NCBI GenBank assembly: GCA_034510155.1
Contig: CM067379.1
Coordinates: 2,092,680 to 2,156,679, forward strand
DNA length: 64,000 bases
Direction: 5' to 3'
From: Eucriotettix oculatus
Lineage: Eukaryota > Arthropoda > Insecta > Orthoptera > Tetrigidae
The translations under genes were made by a program, and so were the position numbers. This document shows, in pieces, positions 31,560 through 42,374 of this stretch. The stretch's first letter is position 1. Each line of letters begins with the position of its first letter. The notes beneath the pieces are model-generated. The model did no database searches, was not told the origin of the DNA, and saw only the letters and a list, made by a program, of their open reading frames with translations.

Positions 31560-34500
31560 ACGCCCTGCTGCTTGGGCTGCCACGGTGGCAACGACGACCA
31601 CGCCTCCGTGGTGCAGCAGCTGAAGGAGCTCGTGACCCTCGGCCTCGTCAGGTACCACGTGTCCGGCGCCGACCTCAGCCGCCGCCCCGAGGAGGAGACG
31701 TTCGTCGCCTTGAGGCAGTCCTCCGCCAGGACCGACGTGAGCTTGTGGCCGCTCCTGGGCGACGACCCTTGTGACCACGTGGTGGTCCTGTTCCAGGCGC
31801 CGCCCACCTCCTCCTCGTCCTCCTCCGCCGCCGCGCAAAGGGGCGACGCCGACATGGACGAGCGCGAGGCCCCGGCGCTGTTCCCGCTGCCGCCCAGGAA
31901 GCCCTGCCACGCCCACTGCGCGGTCTCGGGGCGGCGCTGCGTCTGCAGCGGCCAGCGGCGCTGTCCCCGGGCCCGCGGCGGCCAGGCGTGCCAACCCTGC
32001 CGCAGGGAGCGGTGCGGCCACGAGAGCCCGCCCATGTCGATGCACGCGTACCACTTGCAGGACCAGGAGCACAGCCTGCCCGAGGTGGTCTACCAGCACG
32101 CGGGCGGCGTCGGCCCGCTCTGGATCCCCGCCGCCCCGGAGCCGCCCCAGCCCCTCTCGGACTCGCCCAGGAGCTCCCTGTACGGCTACAAGCTGACCGC
32201 GTCCTTCCAGAGCGTCGGCGGCGTCGTGCTCGACGACAGGGGCGTCGCCCAGCCAGCCGAGCGCCGCAGCGACTATGAGCTGTATTCCGTCCCGACCCCG
32301 ACGACGAGGGACGCCGACCCGACGCCCACCAAACTCGGCTCGCGACCCACCAAGGCTCTGGCGCGTTCCGTCAGCCGCGACGCGGGTCCGTCGCCCACGA
32401 CGACGCGGGGCGCCGACGAGTCTCCGTGCAGAGCTCGCAGGAGGATCAACGACCTCCGCGCTCATGCTCGCTCCTCCGCTGAGGACAGAGCGTCTCGCCC
32501 CCGACCCTCGGCGGAACCGTCCCACAGCAAGAGGACCTCCGAGGCCAGCCCCCGCAGATCCGCGCGCCAAGACGCCGCCCCGGGCAAGGTTTACAAGTGG
32601 GTCGACGTCTCGTCTGCCGTCGGCGCGACTCGCAAGAAGACCGTCGACAAGGGGCGGCGCGGAAACGCGGACGACGGCCTGATCCGGAGCTCGCAGCTCA
32701 GGGTCGACGCCCCCGACTCCAGCAGGAACAGGTTCCCGGATTTCCCTCCGCCCAGACCGTCCCAGCAAAGGTTCCCCGACTCGGGCTCCAGGAGGAGGCT
32801 AAGCTCTGCGACCATCGCCGACTCGACGGACGATCCTCAGCAGACAGTCCTGTACCCAATCAGATATTCGCAATACACGATCCCCGACTCCAGTTCTCAA
32901 AACAGGATGGGCGATTCTTCTTTACTCACAGAGTCTCAGCAGACAGCGCTAGACCCGATCAGATGTTCACTATTCACAATCTCTAACTCAACCGTCAAGA
33001 GCTCTCAACACTGGATGGGCGACTCTTCTTTAGCCGGACCGTCTCAGCAGACGTTGGTAGACCCGACCAGAGCTTCACGAAACACAATCCCAGAGTCCAT
33101 ATTAACCGCAATGAGGTCGCAGCAACAAAAGTTGGATGTTTCTTTCCCCACGTCGTCTCAGGAGACAGTGATTGACCCAATCAGATCTTCAGTGTACACG
33201 ATCCCTGACTCCACATTAACCACTGCGTCGCAGCTGACGATAGCAGACACGACCGCTCACTCCAGGTCCTCCAAGAGTTCGCAGGTCGGGATCGGTGACC
33301 TATATATGCCTTCACGACGCGGCATCTCGGCCCAAATCAGCAAAAGTACACAAACTTCGATTTTAGACCCTAATTCTGAGCGTTGGGGGTCAGACAAATG
33401 GGCGCATTGGGTTTTCGCCGGCACCCAGACTTCCAACCCCGACTTGAGCCAGAGCAATTCCTCGCCGCACGCCATTCCCCGCCCGAAAACCGCTCATTCC
33501 TCCAGATACTTTATAACGGCGGACGGTGGACGGGGCTCCGGCGCCAGCTCGGTCAAGCCCTCGGCGAAACAACTGGCCGCGGGCGCCGGGCCGACGACGT
33601 CTTCGCAATCGAACGTGTCGACCGATTCGGTCGACGCGACGTCGAACCCGGACAGGAGGGCTTCGTCCCTGGGCGTCGTCAACGAAGAACCTCCCAGCAC
33701 GTTGCCGAACGAGCTTCCGCAGCCGCTGCGCCCTATCCTCCACCTCGCGGAGCCGTCCCACGACCCGAACCACCCGGACCACGTGTCCTTCGAGGTGAAA
33801 GCCACGACGGACAGCGGCGTCAAGCCGTGCATCCACTGCGGGAAGCTGCCGTACGCCGAGCACGAACCGTCTCTCGTCGTCATGGCGACGTACGCGGCCG
33901 AGGACGTGGACGCCAACGACCCCGAGGCCGACGTCATCTCGGTGATCGAGGTGCGCCCCAAGACGTCGGTGGACGGACGCCAAGTCGGCTCCGGAGCTCT
34001 CGTTCCCAACAAGAGCGCGTCGAGGCCTTTCATTTCCAACGAACGACTGTCTCGGTCGCTTCTCTCATCAGAAAGCGAGTCGCGGCCGCTTCTTCCCGGC
34101 AGGGGCCAGTCCAAGTCCACCATCCCCGACGCCGTCGAGTCTGTTTCGGTTCTTCCCAATAAAAGCGAATCGAGATCGAGTTGTTCCAACAAAGATCAGT
34201 CGAGTTCGCTTCCGCTCAGCGAAGAACGGTTGGCGACGCAGCTTCAAAGCAAGCATGAATCCAAATCGCTGCTAAGGAGCAAAGGCCAGTCTAGATCACG
34301 GCTTTGCAAGAAAGGTCATTCGAAGTCGGTTCTTCCAGTCAAAAGTCAGTCGAGGTCGCCATTTCCCAACGAAGACCAGTCCGAGACGCTTGATCCCAAT
34401 AAAACCCAGTCAAAGAAGCTGCTTCCAAAAGAAATCCAGTCCAAGGCCAACTTTTCGAAAAAATGTCAGTCAAAGGCGTTACTTCCAGCCGAAAATCAGT

Positions 34501-36812
34501 TGACTTCTGTAATTCTCAACCAAAGCAAGACGAAGTCGATTTTTCCCAACGAAGACTCGTCCGTGACACTTCTTGCCAGCCAAAGCCCGTCAAGGTCGAT
34601 TCTTCCCGAAGCAAGCCGGTCAAAGTCACTTTTTCTTCACGAAACGTCACTACATTCTAACAGAAGCCAGTCGAAGACGCGACTTCCTGACGAGAGTCAG
34701 TCGAAGTCGCGACTTCCTAACGAAAGTCAGTGGAAGTCGCTACATTCCCAAAAGAGCCAGTCTCGGTCGCTGTGTACCAAGAGAAGCAAGTCGAAGGCGC
34801 TACTTCATGGCGAAAGTCAGTCGAAGTCGCTACTTCATGGCGAAAGTCAGTCGAAGTCGCTGTGTACCAAGAAAAGCAAGTCGAAGTCGCTACATCCTCG
34901 CGAAAGTCAGTCGAAGTCGCTACTTCATGGCGAAAGTCAGTCGAAGTCGCTGTGTACCAAGAAAAGCAAGTCGAAGTCGCTACATCCTCGCGAAAGTCAG
35001 TCGAAGTCGCTACTTCATGGCGAAAGTCAGTCGAAGTCGCTGTGTACCAAGAAAAGCAAGTCGAAGTCGCTACATCCTCGCGAAAGTCAGTCGAAGTCGC
35101 TACTTCCTGACGAAAGTCAGTCGAAGTCGCTACGTCCTGGCGAAAGTCAGTCGAAGTCGCTACTTCCTGGCGAGAGTCAGTCGAAGACGCTACTTCCTGA
35201 CGAAAGTCAGTCGAAGTCGCTACTTCCTGGCGAGAGTCAGTCGAAGTCGCTACTTCATGGCGAGAGTCAGTCGAAGACGCTACTTCCTGACGAAAGTCAG
35301 TCGAAGACGCTACTTCCTAGCGAAAGCCAGTCCCAGTTGCTGTTTTCCAAGGAAGGCGAGTCGCAGGTGCAACATCCTGACGAAAGTCAGTCGAGGTCAC
35401 TAATTCCCAAAAAAAGCCAGTCAAGGTCGCTGTATTCGAAGAAAAGCCATGCGAAGGTGCTGCATCCTGACAAATCTCAATCGTCGAAATCACTGTTTTC
35501 GAATAAAAACGACGAGTCGGAGGTAATGCTTCCCGAAGAAAGCCACTCGAAGTCGCTTCTTCCGACAGAAAACCAGTCCAGGTCGCTGCATTCGAAGAAA
35601 AGCGAGTCGAAGGAGCCAATTCGTCACGAAACTCGGTCGTCGGAGGCAGTAATTCCTGACAAAACTCATTCGAAGTCTCTGTTGTCGGAGAAAAGCGAGT
35701 CCAAGGAGCAACTTCCTGACAAAACTCATTCAAAGTCTCTGTTGTCGGAGAAAAGCGAGTCGAAGGAGCAACTTCCTGACAAAACTCATTCAAAGTCTCT
35801 GTTGTCGGAGAAAAGCGAGTCGAAGGAGCAACTTCCTGACAAAACTCATTCAAAGTCTCTGTTGTCGGAGAAAAGCGAGTCGAAGGAGCAGCTTCCTGAC
35901 AAAACTGAGTCGTTGAAGTCGCTGTGGTCGAAGAAAAGCGAGTCCAAGGAGCAACTTCATGACAAAACTCATTCAAAGTCTCAGTTGTCGGAGAAAAGCG
36001 AGTCGAAGGAGCAACTTCCTGACAATACTCATTCAAAGTCTCTGTTGTCGGGGAAAAGCGAGTCGAAGGAGCAACTTCCTGACAAAACTCAGTCGTTGAA
36101 GTCTCTGTTGTCGGAGAAAAGCGAGTCCAAGGAGCAACTTCCTGACAAAACTCAGTCGTTGAAGTCTCTGTTGTCGGAGAAAAGCGAGTCCAAGGAGCAA
36201 CTTCATGACAAAACTCATTCGAAGTGGGGGTTGTGGAAGAAAAGCGAGTCGAAGGAGCTAATTCCTGACAAAACTCATTCGTTGAAGTCGCTGTGGACGA
36301 AGAAAGGCGAGTCGAAGGCGCTACTGCCCGAAGAAAGAGAGTCAAGTTCGCTGTCTGTGAGGGAAAGCGAGTCGAAGGAGCTAGTTCCTGGCGAAACCGA
36401 GTCCAGATCGAAAGATACTCATTCGAAATCGCTGGTGAACAGAGAGAGCCAGTCCAGGCCCGGCGCTGCTGACAAGGGGGACGCGACGTCCAAGACGACG
36501 ACGCTGCTGTCGCCGCACAGGAGGTCGCTGCACGAGCACTCGTGCCCCTACTGCAGGAAGTGCCAGGCCAGGACGCGGGGGCAGCACTCGTGCCTCAAGT
36601 CCATGTTCAAGATGGAGGGCAGCAGCGACGGGGGCGGCGCCTTCCACGCCGCCATGATCGCCTGTCTGCAGAACCAGGAGAAGAAGCTGGCGCACCTCGA
36701 GACGCTCTGCCACGAGGTCTCGGGGAAAACGTCGTCGACGACCGGACGCTGTCGCTGCGGCGGCCGCAAGAGCACCTGGAAGGACTGTCTGCTCAACTTC
36801 CTGGGCCGCTGA
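31560..36812 (+). CDS. giant terminal exon of a Ser/Lys/Glu-rich tandem-repeat protein, function unknown
   Basis: Open for 1,750 codons after acceptor TGTTGTCAG|ACG (phase 0) to TGA at 36,812, with AATAAA 27 bases later; the 5' exon is not found. The N-terminal part has TPCCLGCHGG and a second Cys-rich patch (CHAHCAVSGRRCVCSGQRRC). Four degenerate units of about 37 residues follow (SQQT.LDPIR.S..TIPDS...SSQ..MGDSS) at 32,836-33,330, then CIHCGKLPYAEHE. Next come about 50 ten-residue units of SQSKSLLPDE type (34,009-35,600) and about ten 20-residue units of DKTHSKSLLSEKSESKEQLP type (35,655-36,340). The end is HSCPYCRKC, HSC, C..H and CRCGGRKSTWKDC, possible metal-binding knuckles. A highly charged, probably disordered or elastic protein; low-complexity bias makes homology unsafe. 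No function is assigned. Confidence 0.7.
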   Translation, partial: TPCCLGCHGGNDDHASVVQQLKELVTLGLVRYHVSGADLSRRPEEETFVALRQSSARTDVSLWPLLGDDPCDHVVVLFQAPPTSSSSSSAAAQRGDADMDEREAPALFPLPPRKPCHAHCAVSGRRCVCSGQRRCPRARGGQACQPCRRERCGHESPPMSMHAYHLQDQEHSLPEVVYQHAGGVGPLWIPAAPEPPQPLSDSPRSSLYGYKLTASFQSVGGVVLDDRGVAQPAERRSDYELYSVPTPTTRDADPTPTKLGSRPTKALARSVSRDAGPSPTTTRGADESPCRARRRINDLRAHARSSAEDRASRPRPSAEPSHSKRTSEASPRRSARQDAAPGKVYKWVDVSSAVGATRKKTVDKGRRGNADDGLIRSSQLRVDAPDSSRNRFPDFPPPRPSQQRFPDSGSRRRLSSATIADSTDDPQQTVLYPIRYSQYTIPDSSSQNRMGDSSLLTESQQTALDPIRCSLFTISNSTVKSSQHWMGDSSLAGPSQQTLVDPTRASRNTIPESILTAMRSQQQKLDVSFPTSSQETVIDPIRSSVYTIPDSTLTTASQLTIADTTAHSRSSKSSQVGIGDLYMPSRRGISAQISKSTQTSILDPNSERWGSDKWAHWVFAGTQTSNPDLSQSNSSPHAIPRPKTAHSSRYFITADGGRGSGASSVKPSAKQLAAGAGPTTSSQSNVSTDSVDATSNPDRRASSLGVVNEEPPSTLPNELPQPLRPILHLAEPSHDPNHPDHVSFEVKATTDSGVKPCIHCGKLPYAEHEPSLVVMATYAAEDVDANDPEADVISVIEVRPKTSVDGRQVGSGALVPNKSASRPFISNERLSRSLLSSESESRPLLPGRGQSKSTIPDAVESVSVLPNKSESRSSCSNKDQSSSLPLSEERLATQLQSKHESKSLLRSKGQSRSRLCKKGHSKSVLPVKSQSRSPFPNEDQSETLDPNKTQSKKLLPKEIQSKANFSKKCQSKALLPAENQLTSVILNQSKTKSIFPNEDSSVTLLASQSPSRSILPEASRSKSLFLHETSLHSNRSQSKTRLPDESQSKSRLPNESQWKSLHSQKSQSRSLCTKRSKSKALLHGESQSKSLLHGESQSKSLCTKKSKSKSLHPRESQSKSLLHGESQSKSLCTKKSKSKSLHPRESQSKSLLHGESQSKSLCTKKSKSKSLHPRESQSKSLLPDESQSKSLRPGESQSKSLLPGESQSKTLLPDESQSKSLLPGESQSKSLLHGESQSKTLLPDESQSKTLLPSESQSQLLFSKEGESQVQHPDESQSRSLIPKKSQSRSLYSKKSHAKVLHPDKSQSSKSLFSNKNDESEVMLPEESHSKSLLPTENQSRSLHSKKSESKEPIRHETRSSEAVIPDKTHSKSLLSEKSESKEQLPDKTHSKSLLSEKSESKEQLPDKTHSKSLLSEKSESKEQLPDKTHSKSLLSEKSESKEQLPDKTESLKSLWSKKSESKEQLHDKTHSKSQLSEKSESKEQLPDNTHSKSLLSGKSESKEQLPDKTQSLKSLLSEKSESKEQLPDKTQSLKSLLSEKSESKEQLHDKTHSKWGLWKKSESKELIPDKTHSLKSLWTKKGESKALLPEERESSSLSVRESESKELVPGETESRSKDTHSKSLVNRESQSRPGAADKGDATSKTTTLLSPHRRSLHEHSCPYCRKCQARTRGQHSCLKSMFKMEGSSDGGGAFHAAMIACLQNQEKKLAHLETLCHEVSGKTSSTTGRCRCGGRKSTWKDCLLNFLGR
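34680..35330 (+). repeat. coding minisatellite, 30-bp unit with a 90-bp higher-order repeat
   Basis: The unit GTCAGTCGAAGTCGCTACTT...GGCGAAA recurs every 30 bases and encodes SQSKSLL[P/H][G/D]E. From 34,861 three consecutive 90-base blocks are essentially identical (34,861; 34,951; 35,041), indicating recent in-frame duplication inside the giant exon. Confidence 0.9.
35655..36240 (+). repeat. coding minisatellite, 60-bp unit
   Basis: CTTCCTGACAAAACTCATTC and onward recurs about every 60 bases (63 where a Leu codon is added, giving SLKSL). Encodes DKTHSKSLLSEKSESKEQLP. All units keep frame. Confidence 0.9.
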
Positions 36813-36838
36813 CACTGTAGTTGAACACAATCAGAAAC

Positions 36839-36844
36839 AATAAA
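36839..36844 (+). terminator. polyadenylation signal of the giant repeat gene
   Basis: AATAAA starts 27 bases after the stop codon, in a short 3' UTR, supporting this as the terminal exon. Confidence 0.7.
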
Positions 36845-37167
36845 ATGTATCTTTGCACCGACTCAGCGCAGTAGAGTAAAGTGGAAGCTGAGAGACGGAC
36901 AGGACAGGTATTTTAAGAAAGTTTAGGGCGCCAGGTATTTTTTGTTCATAAAGACACCAAAAGATTTAGTTCAGAGTTTTCATAAGATTCAGAGCACGAA
37001 ATTGATAATCCAACCCCCCTTCCCCAAAACGCGACTGCCTCCTGTACGCTTCCCCTTACGTCATCGGGTTGAGGGTTTCGCGCGCCACTCGTGACTTGCT
37101 TTCGGCTGGGGCTGTAACTTTACATGTTACAACGCGTCCCATTCTCTTATATAATATTGTAGCTAAC

Positions 37168-37515
37168 ACCGCCGCGAGGAGGGTAGGATCCTTGAACCAT
37201 AGCCAGCCCGTAGTCAACCTTTGGCTAGGCTTTTCTTGCTCTACCTTCCGCAGCATCCCCACCCCGACATTTTTCCAATTCCCTTCCTGTGCTTGTTTCA
37301 GGATCACCCACCCTCGTGCAGCCTGTTCGCATCAAATCACCAGTTCTCTTAGTAAAAATCTTGTGGTATTCTTGTTGTTTCGTGGATTTCGCAAACTCCT
37401 CCACAGTGCCAAGATCAGTATCGAGAGGCAGCTGGCCGACTGCTGGTCCAATGGGATGTTACCCTGGTATGCCGAAGGTCTTGGACCCCCAGTCAGTACA
37501 TGCACCTCTCTAATA
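37168..37515 (-). repeat. dispersed repeat family B, diverged copy
   Basis: Blocks GGGTAGGATCCTTGAACCAT, TAGTCAACCTTTGGCTAGGC, GCTCTACCTTCCGCA and CCGACTGCTGGTCCAATGGG match family B in reverse complement. Confidence 0.65.
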
Positions 37516-37599
37516 ACTGGGTGGGAGTCAACCTCCACTCATTTCCCTGTTGAATCCGCACCGACAGTGTATTTATTGATTGGTGGCGCCACGACGCGG

Positions 37600-37782
37600 G
37601 GCGGCAGCTGTTGCGTGTTGGCCCCGTGGCGCCATCTCTGGAGCGGCCGGCGCAACTAGCAGCAGAGCTGTGACGTAACAGTCTCGCGTAGAGCGGAGCC
37701 GGAGTGGAGCAGTCCACTGCGAGTTGTCGGGCAGGCAACATCAGCACCACCACCAAGCAGCTGAGAGCTGAGCTGAGCTGAG
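37600..37782 (+). promoter_or_regulatory. GC-rich candidate first (untranslated) exon with a strong donor
   Basis: CpG-rich stretch with a TGACGTAAC site (37,671), then GCTGAGCTGAGCTGAG|GTGAGTAACC, a near-perfect donor at 37,782/37,783. It lies in the only CpG-dense island between the giant gene and ABCC4, on the same strand as both. It could be the untranslated first exon of ABCC4 with a long first intron; an acceptor is available at 46,390. Inference only. Confidence 0.35.
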
Positions 37783-38164
37783 GTGAGTAACCTCTCACGT
37801 GGACGGGGACTTGCTCTAGTCTAGTCTAGTCTATCATATCAGCCAGCTGCTCCTGCTCCTGCTCGTCGCTGTCACAGGTTAGACCTTGAGCAAGTGTTGC
37901 CAACCATCCCTCCCTCCATTGCCTTGACTTGCGTCCAAATGCGGAAGGTTAGTAGCTTGTTGACTCAACAACCCACCATTACACTGTCAGTCAGAGAGAG
38001 AGAGAACCGTACTTTGTGCAACTTTAGCTAATTCTTTGGACCTCGTCGGCGGAATGCTTCAGCGAATCCTCAAAACCCTTTCTCTTTGCCCCCCCCCCTC
38101 GACCCGCCCCCCACCTCAAAAAAAATTTGATTTAAAAAACCGACATTTTGCCGAGTTTTGCCGC

Positions 38165-38620
38165 GCTGCTCAACACTATCCTGCGCAAGCCTTTTCATTG
38201 TCCACGAAAAAAAAACTTTCGCGTCCTCCGTAATGAGCTTGGCGTATTCCATCCTTGTTCCCCTGAACCCTGCCTCCCCCCCTGATGATGATGATGACCT
38301 ATCGTTAGTCTTATCCCAACGTCCTCCATATTGTTCTTCCTCTCGCCGGTGACTCTTATCCGCCTCGTCTCCTCATTTAGAAAGCCGCCATTTTTTTTTT
38401 CCTTATGCCCGACTCTGCCTGATGCAGATGGGTTTCCCCCTTGGGTTTTCCCTTGCATCTCTGTTTAGGTGAAACGCCGCCAGGGTAGGATAAGAGCCTT
38501 TAACCATAGCCTTGTGGGGCTCTACTTTACTCATCCCTCCCCCCTCACCTTTTCATTTCCCTTCCTGTGCTATTAAAGGGGAGTCGTCCTCATGTAGCCT
38601 GTTAATCTTCCTTTTCCCCG
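38165..38620 (-). repeat. composite of families C and B
   Basis: GCGCAAGCCTTTTCATTGTC and GGCGTATTCCATCC (family C) run into TGCCTGATGCAGATGG, TTTAGGTGAAACGCCGCCAG and CCTTCCTGTGCTATTAAAGG (family B). Confidence 0.55.
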
Positions 38621-40590
38621 CCTCCTGCCGCCCCTCTCCTCCCCCATATAACGTCACACTTGCATGACGACATTTCCTTAGCATTCACTCTTGCACCAGT
38701 AAATTCCTGTTGCTGTGCAGAATTCCTCCTTCAAAATTTTTCCCCCTTCCCCCAATGTAACAGCCTCAGCACCTTGGCCTCTCTATTAATCCTCATGTTG
38801 TACTCTTCCTCTCCTCCAGGACCCACGTTCATGTCTAATCCTACAAGATCATCGGCGGCAAAGCGTTGGGTGTTTTTTTTTTAAAAAAAATTATTTTTCT
38901 TTTCTCCTCCTTGCAGCGTGATTCCTTTTCCACGTTACGTTTTTAACTTTCTCCGTCGCCTGTTCTCTATACAAGTTAAAAAAAGGAGCGTGGACTGCAT
39001 CCTTTGTCTCGCTCCTTTTCCTGGTTTACGGCTCTCTCTTTTCTCGTCCTTCAGTTCAAACTACTCCTGCTGCCTGCCTCCTGCTCTTCTCTCCCGATAT
39101 CCTATTCCTGTCCTCTTCTTGGCCTGTTTGTTTCAATTTAATTATACGACTTTTGTCAGATTAATCTGCCCGTGTAAACAAGAGACATTTTTTTCTTTTT
39201 AAAAAGGCCGACTGCTCCACGTTTTATCCTCTTAGGCTTATTGAAGTTAATTCTGACTTTAAGCCATGATCTGTAATTTATCCGTTCGCCTAACACACTT
39301 TTTTTTTTCTTCTTCTTCTTCTCTGCCTTTGAGGAAGTCGCTGAGCAGCGGCGAAACGTCCTGATAATTGCAGTTTTTGTTTATTAACGACTTAAAATGC
39401 CGATAGCAACAATTGACTAGCCGTGTGAAAGACAATACAAGGAAATGATGGGAATACTTTGCAATATTTCAGTCTGCTTTTATTATATTTTTATTTTCCC
39501 TGTCAAGTTGGTCGTTGACTGTCATCTTATATTACCTTGTCATCCGTGACGAGGAGAGGAGAGGAGAGGAGAGGGCAGTAAAACTGGCAGTAAAATATGA
39601 AAGAGGAAAATAAATATCCAAGTGCGCAGGTTATAAAAGCTTGGGGAAATAAAACGCCAGGAAATGTAAGTTGCGTAAGGCAAAGGACAGGAGAACAGAA
39701 AAACGGAGGAGGAAGAGGGGGCAAAAAAAATTGCAAATCGTGCAAAGCGATGTAGAGAGTTAGTAGCATAACGTGAAATGAAATAAGAAGCAATAGTGGA
39801 GCGAATCAAATTGGACCAAAGTATAGGACTGATAAAATGATGGAAAATAGTAGTAGAGTAAATAGAAAGGAAATACCAGGAGGGGAAAAGGAAATTGAAG
39901 GGAGAAGGAAACGTGGATGATGAGAGATTAGGAGGAAACGGGAAATACAAGGCGGGGAAGGGAGAAAAAAATTAAAGACAAGTAAAAGAGATGAGGAGAA
40001 ATGAAAGGGGAAGGTCCGGAGTAGAAATCGAGGGGAAGCAAAGCAGTGGCGAGGAAATCAAAAAAGGGGGGGGGGGCAGAAGGAAGGCAAGAAAAGAACA
40101 GTAAAGGAGAATAAAATCAAAATGGACCAAACCATAGCATGTAAAAGAATAGGAAACCAAGTTAGATGGGAAATGAAAAGAGAGGACAGAGTATGGGGAG
40201 GAGGCGGGACTGGAGGAAACGAGAGGCAATGCTAAGCATATGAGAGGAAGAAGAGAAGTCTAGTGTCAGGGACGACAACTTAACCTAAGCGATGGGCACA
40301 AACACTTTGATGAAGAAGCTCTCTGGTATTTGACCTCCCCCCGTGACGTCACGCGCGCTACTCCTAACTTAACACGCTTGCGAAACATGGCGAACTTTTG
40401 GCAAGACTCAGCAGAGGCAGCTCCATTTCATTCCAATTCCTCTATCTCCTGTTCTTTCTTCCCTTATTATTATATCTGATCCTCTCTTTTCCTTAGTTTC
40501 CGCATTTTTAATTTTTTAGTTTCCCATTTTCCTTACTTTCCTTTCTGATTTTATTTGCTTTTTTCTTTCGTTTTTCCCCTTCTCCTTCGT
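38621..40590. other. intergenic DNA without genes
   Basis: C/T-rich then A/G-rich sequence. It holds a hammerhead-like motif at 39,329-39,360 (TTGAGGA, GTCGCTGAGCAGCGGC, GAAACGTC). No exon is supported; the open frames are short and low complexity. Confidence 0.5.
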
Positions 40591-40599
40591 TTTCCCCTC

Positions 40600-41310
40600 T
40601 CTCGTCATTAGTTTTCCCTCTCTCGTCATTAGTTTTCCCTCTCTCGTCATTAGTTTTCCCTCTCTCGTCATTAGTTTCCCCTCTCTCGTCATTAGTTTTC
40701 CCTCTCTCTCATAATTAGTTTTCTCTCTCTTGTCATTAGTTTTCCCTCTCTCGTCATTAGTTTTCCCTCTCTCGTAATTAGTTTTCCCTCTCTCGTCATT
40801 AGTTTTCCCTCTCTCGTAATTAGTTTTCCCTCTCTCTTGTCATTAGTTTTCCCTCTCTCTTGTCATTAGTTTTCCCTCTCTCTTGTCATTAGTTTTCCCT
40901 CTCTCTCATGTTTCCCCTCTTCAGTTTTCCCTCTCTCTTGTCATTAGTTTTCCCTCTCTCTTGTCATTAGTTTTCCCTCTCTCTCGTCATTAGTTTTCCC
41001 TCTCTCTCGTCATTAGTTTTCCCTCTCTCTCGTCATTAGTTTTCCCTCTCTCTCGTCATTAGTTTTCCCTCTCTCTCGTCATTAGTTTTCCCTCTCTCTC
41101 GTCATTAGTTTTCCCTCTCTCTCGTCATTAGTTTTCCCTCTCTCTCGTCATTAGTTTTCCCTCTCTCTTGTCATTAGTTTTCCCTCTCTCTTGTCATTAG
41201 TTTTCCCTCTCTCTTGTCATTAGTTTTCCCTCTCTCTTGTCATTAGTTTTCCCTCTCTCTTGTCATTAGTTTTCCCTCTCTCTTGTCATTAGTTTTCCAC
41301 CTCTCTTGTC
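40600..41310. repeat. 22-24 bp minisatellite
   Basis: About 30 tandem units of TTAGTTTTCCCTCTCTCGTCA with TC-number variation (22-, 23- and 24-base forms). Blocks of identical variants (CTCTCTCGTC, then CTCTCTTGTC) show local expansion. There are no unique spacers, so it is not CRISPR-like. Confidence 0.92.
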
Positions 41311-41931
41311 CTTCGTTTTCCTCGGCTTCCCTTTTCTTTATTGTCTCTTCGGATTACGTCCTACGCTTTTATTACTTGTCGTAAGGTTTGCCACAACTTA
41401 AATTTCGCTTTAATTCACCTATTATTTTATTTCCTCTCCTCTGTCGTGTCGTTGCCTTTCCCTCCTTTGATTTCCATCCCCTTTGTTTTTCCCTCCGGTC
41501 CTTCGCTGAGCCCCACTTAGATTCCCTCCCCACCCTCCCTTCAATCCACAGCAGTAGCCGAGTGACTGACCGACCCCAAGGGCGTCCTTAGTACTGCGTG
41601 AAGCAATTGTAAATGTAAACGTTTCGCGCCCAAGGTTGGGAGTCGTCCTCGGTTCTCTATAGTTGAATAGTTGATCTGCTGAGTGTTAGATGATGATGTT
41701 GTCCTCCTCCTCCTTATCTGGTCAGGAAAGCCGCAGCTGGGAAGATGATAAGCGCCTCAACATGGCTGACCAACGCAACGCAAACATCAGCGAAAAATGT
41801 TGCAACGGCGTGGTTGCCAAACGCTCGGCGTCAAGATGGTGGCCCTTGACGGTCACAAGGTCGGCAGCTCCTACGTTGAGGTGACGGGATGGGATGGGAT
41901 GGGGGTGCTGGAGAAACACTGGAACACGCAC

Positions 41932-41933
<2 letters not shown>

Positions 41934-41975
<42 letters not shown>
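41934..41975. repeat. (GA)n microsatellite
   Basis: About 42 bases of GA, flanked by (GGGAT)n at 41,886. Confidence 0.9.
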
Positions 41976-41978
<3 letters not shown>

Positions 41979-42374
41979 GTTGTGTGACGTCACCACAGCA
42001 TGTATAATATAGACTGCTGTTGATAAGCAAGCAGCTGCGTTGCGTAACACAGGCGTTGCGAACTTTGATGCCAATTCACTGTCACTCTCCCTTTATCAAC
42101 CGTATTCCTTCCTCTCCCCTCGTTCCTTACATCAAACCATTTCTGTGTCTCTTTTCTTTATCCTTTATTTTGCTCTCTTTTATTTTATTTTATTCTCTCT
42201 CTCTCTCTCTCTCCCCCTACTTTATTCTGTCCCTGTTGTTGTACTTCTCACACTGGTCTCATGTTGATAGTTGTAACCCTACTACAACTACTCGACCAAC
42301 ACGCGCGTCATTCATGGAGGAGATCCGGAAAAACACCCGCAGTTGTTTCCACAAAACAAAATGTATAAAGGAAA

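Noticed and set aside
31521..32768. 415-residue frame opposite the giant repeat exon
   Set aside because: Shadow of GC-rich coding DNA; the plus strand has acceptor, stop and poly(A) signal.
34573..36345. 276-residue plus and 342-residue minus frames within the repeat exon
   Set aside because: Alternative frames of in-frame tandem repeats; the main frame continues across the whole exon.
40600..41310. Regular array considered as CRISPR
   Set aside because: Units are contiguous and lack unique spacers; the context is an animal genome.
41690..41884. 64-codon frame MMMLSSSSLSGQES...
   Set aside because: Next to microsatellite DNA, with no splice or family support.
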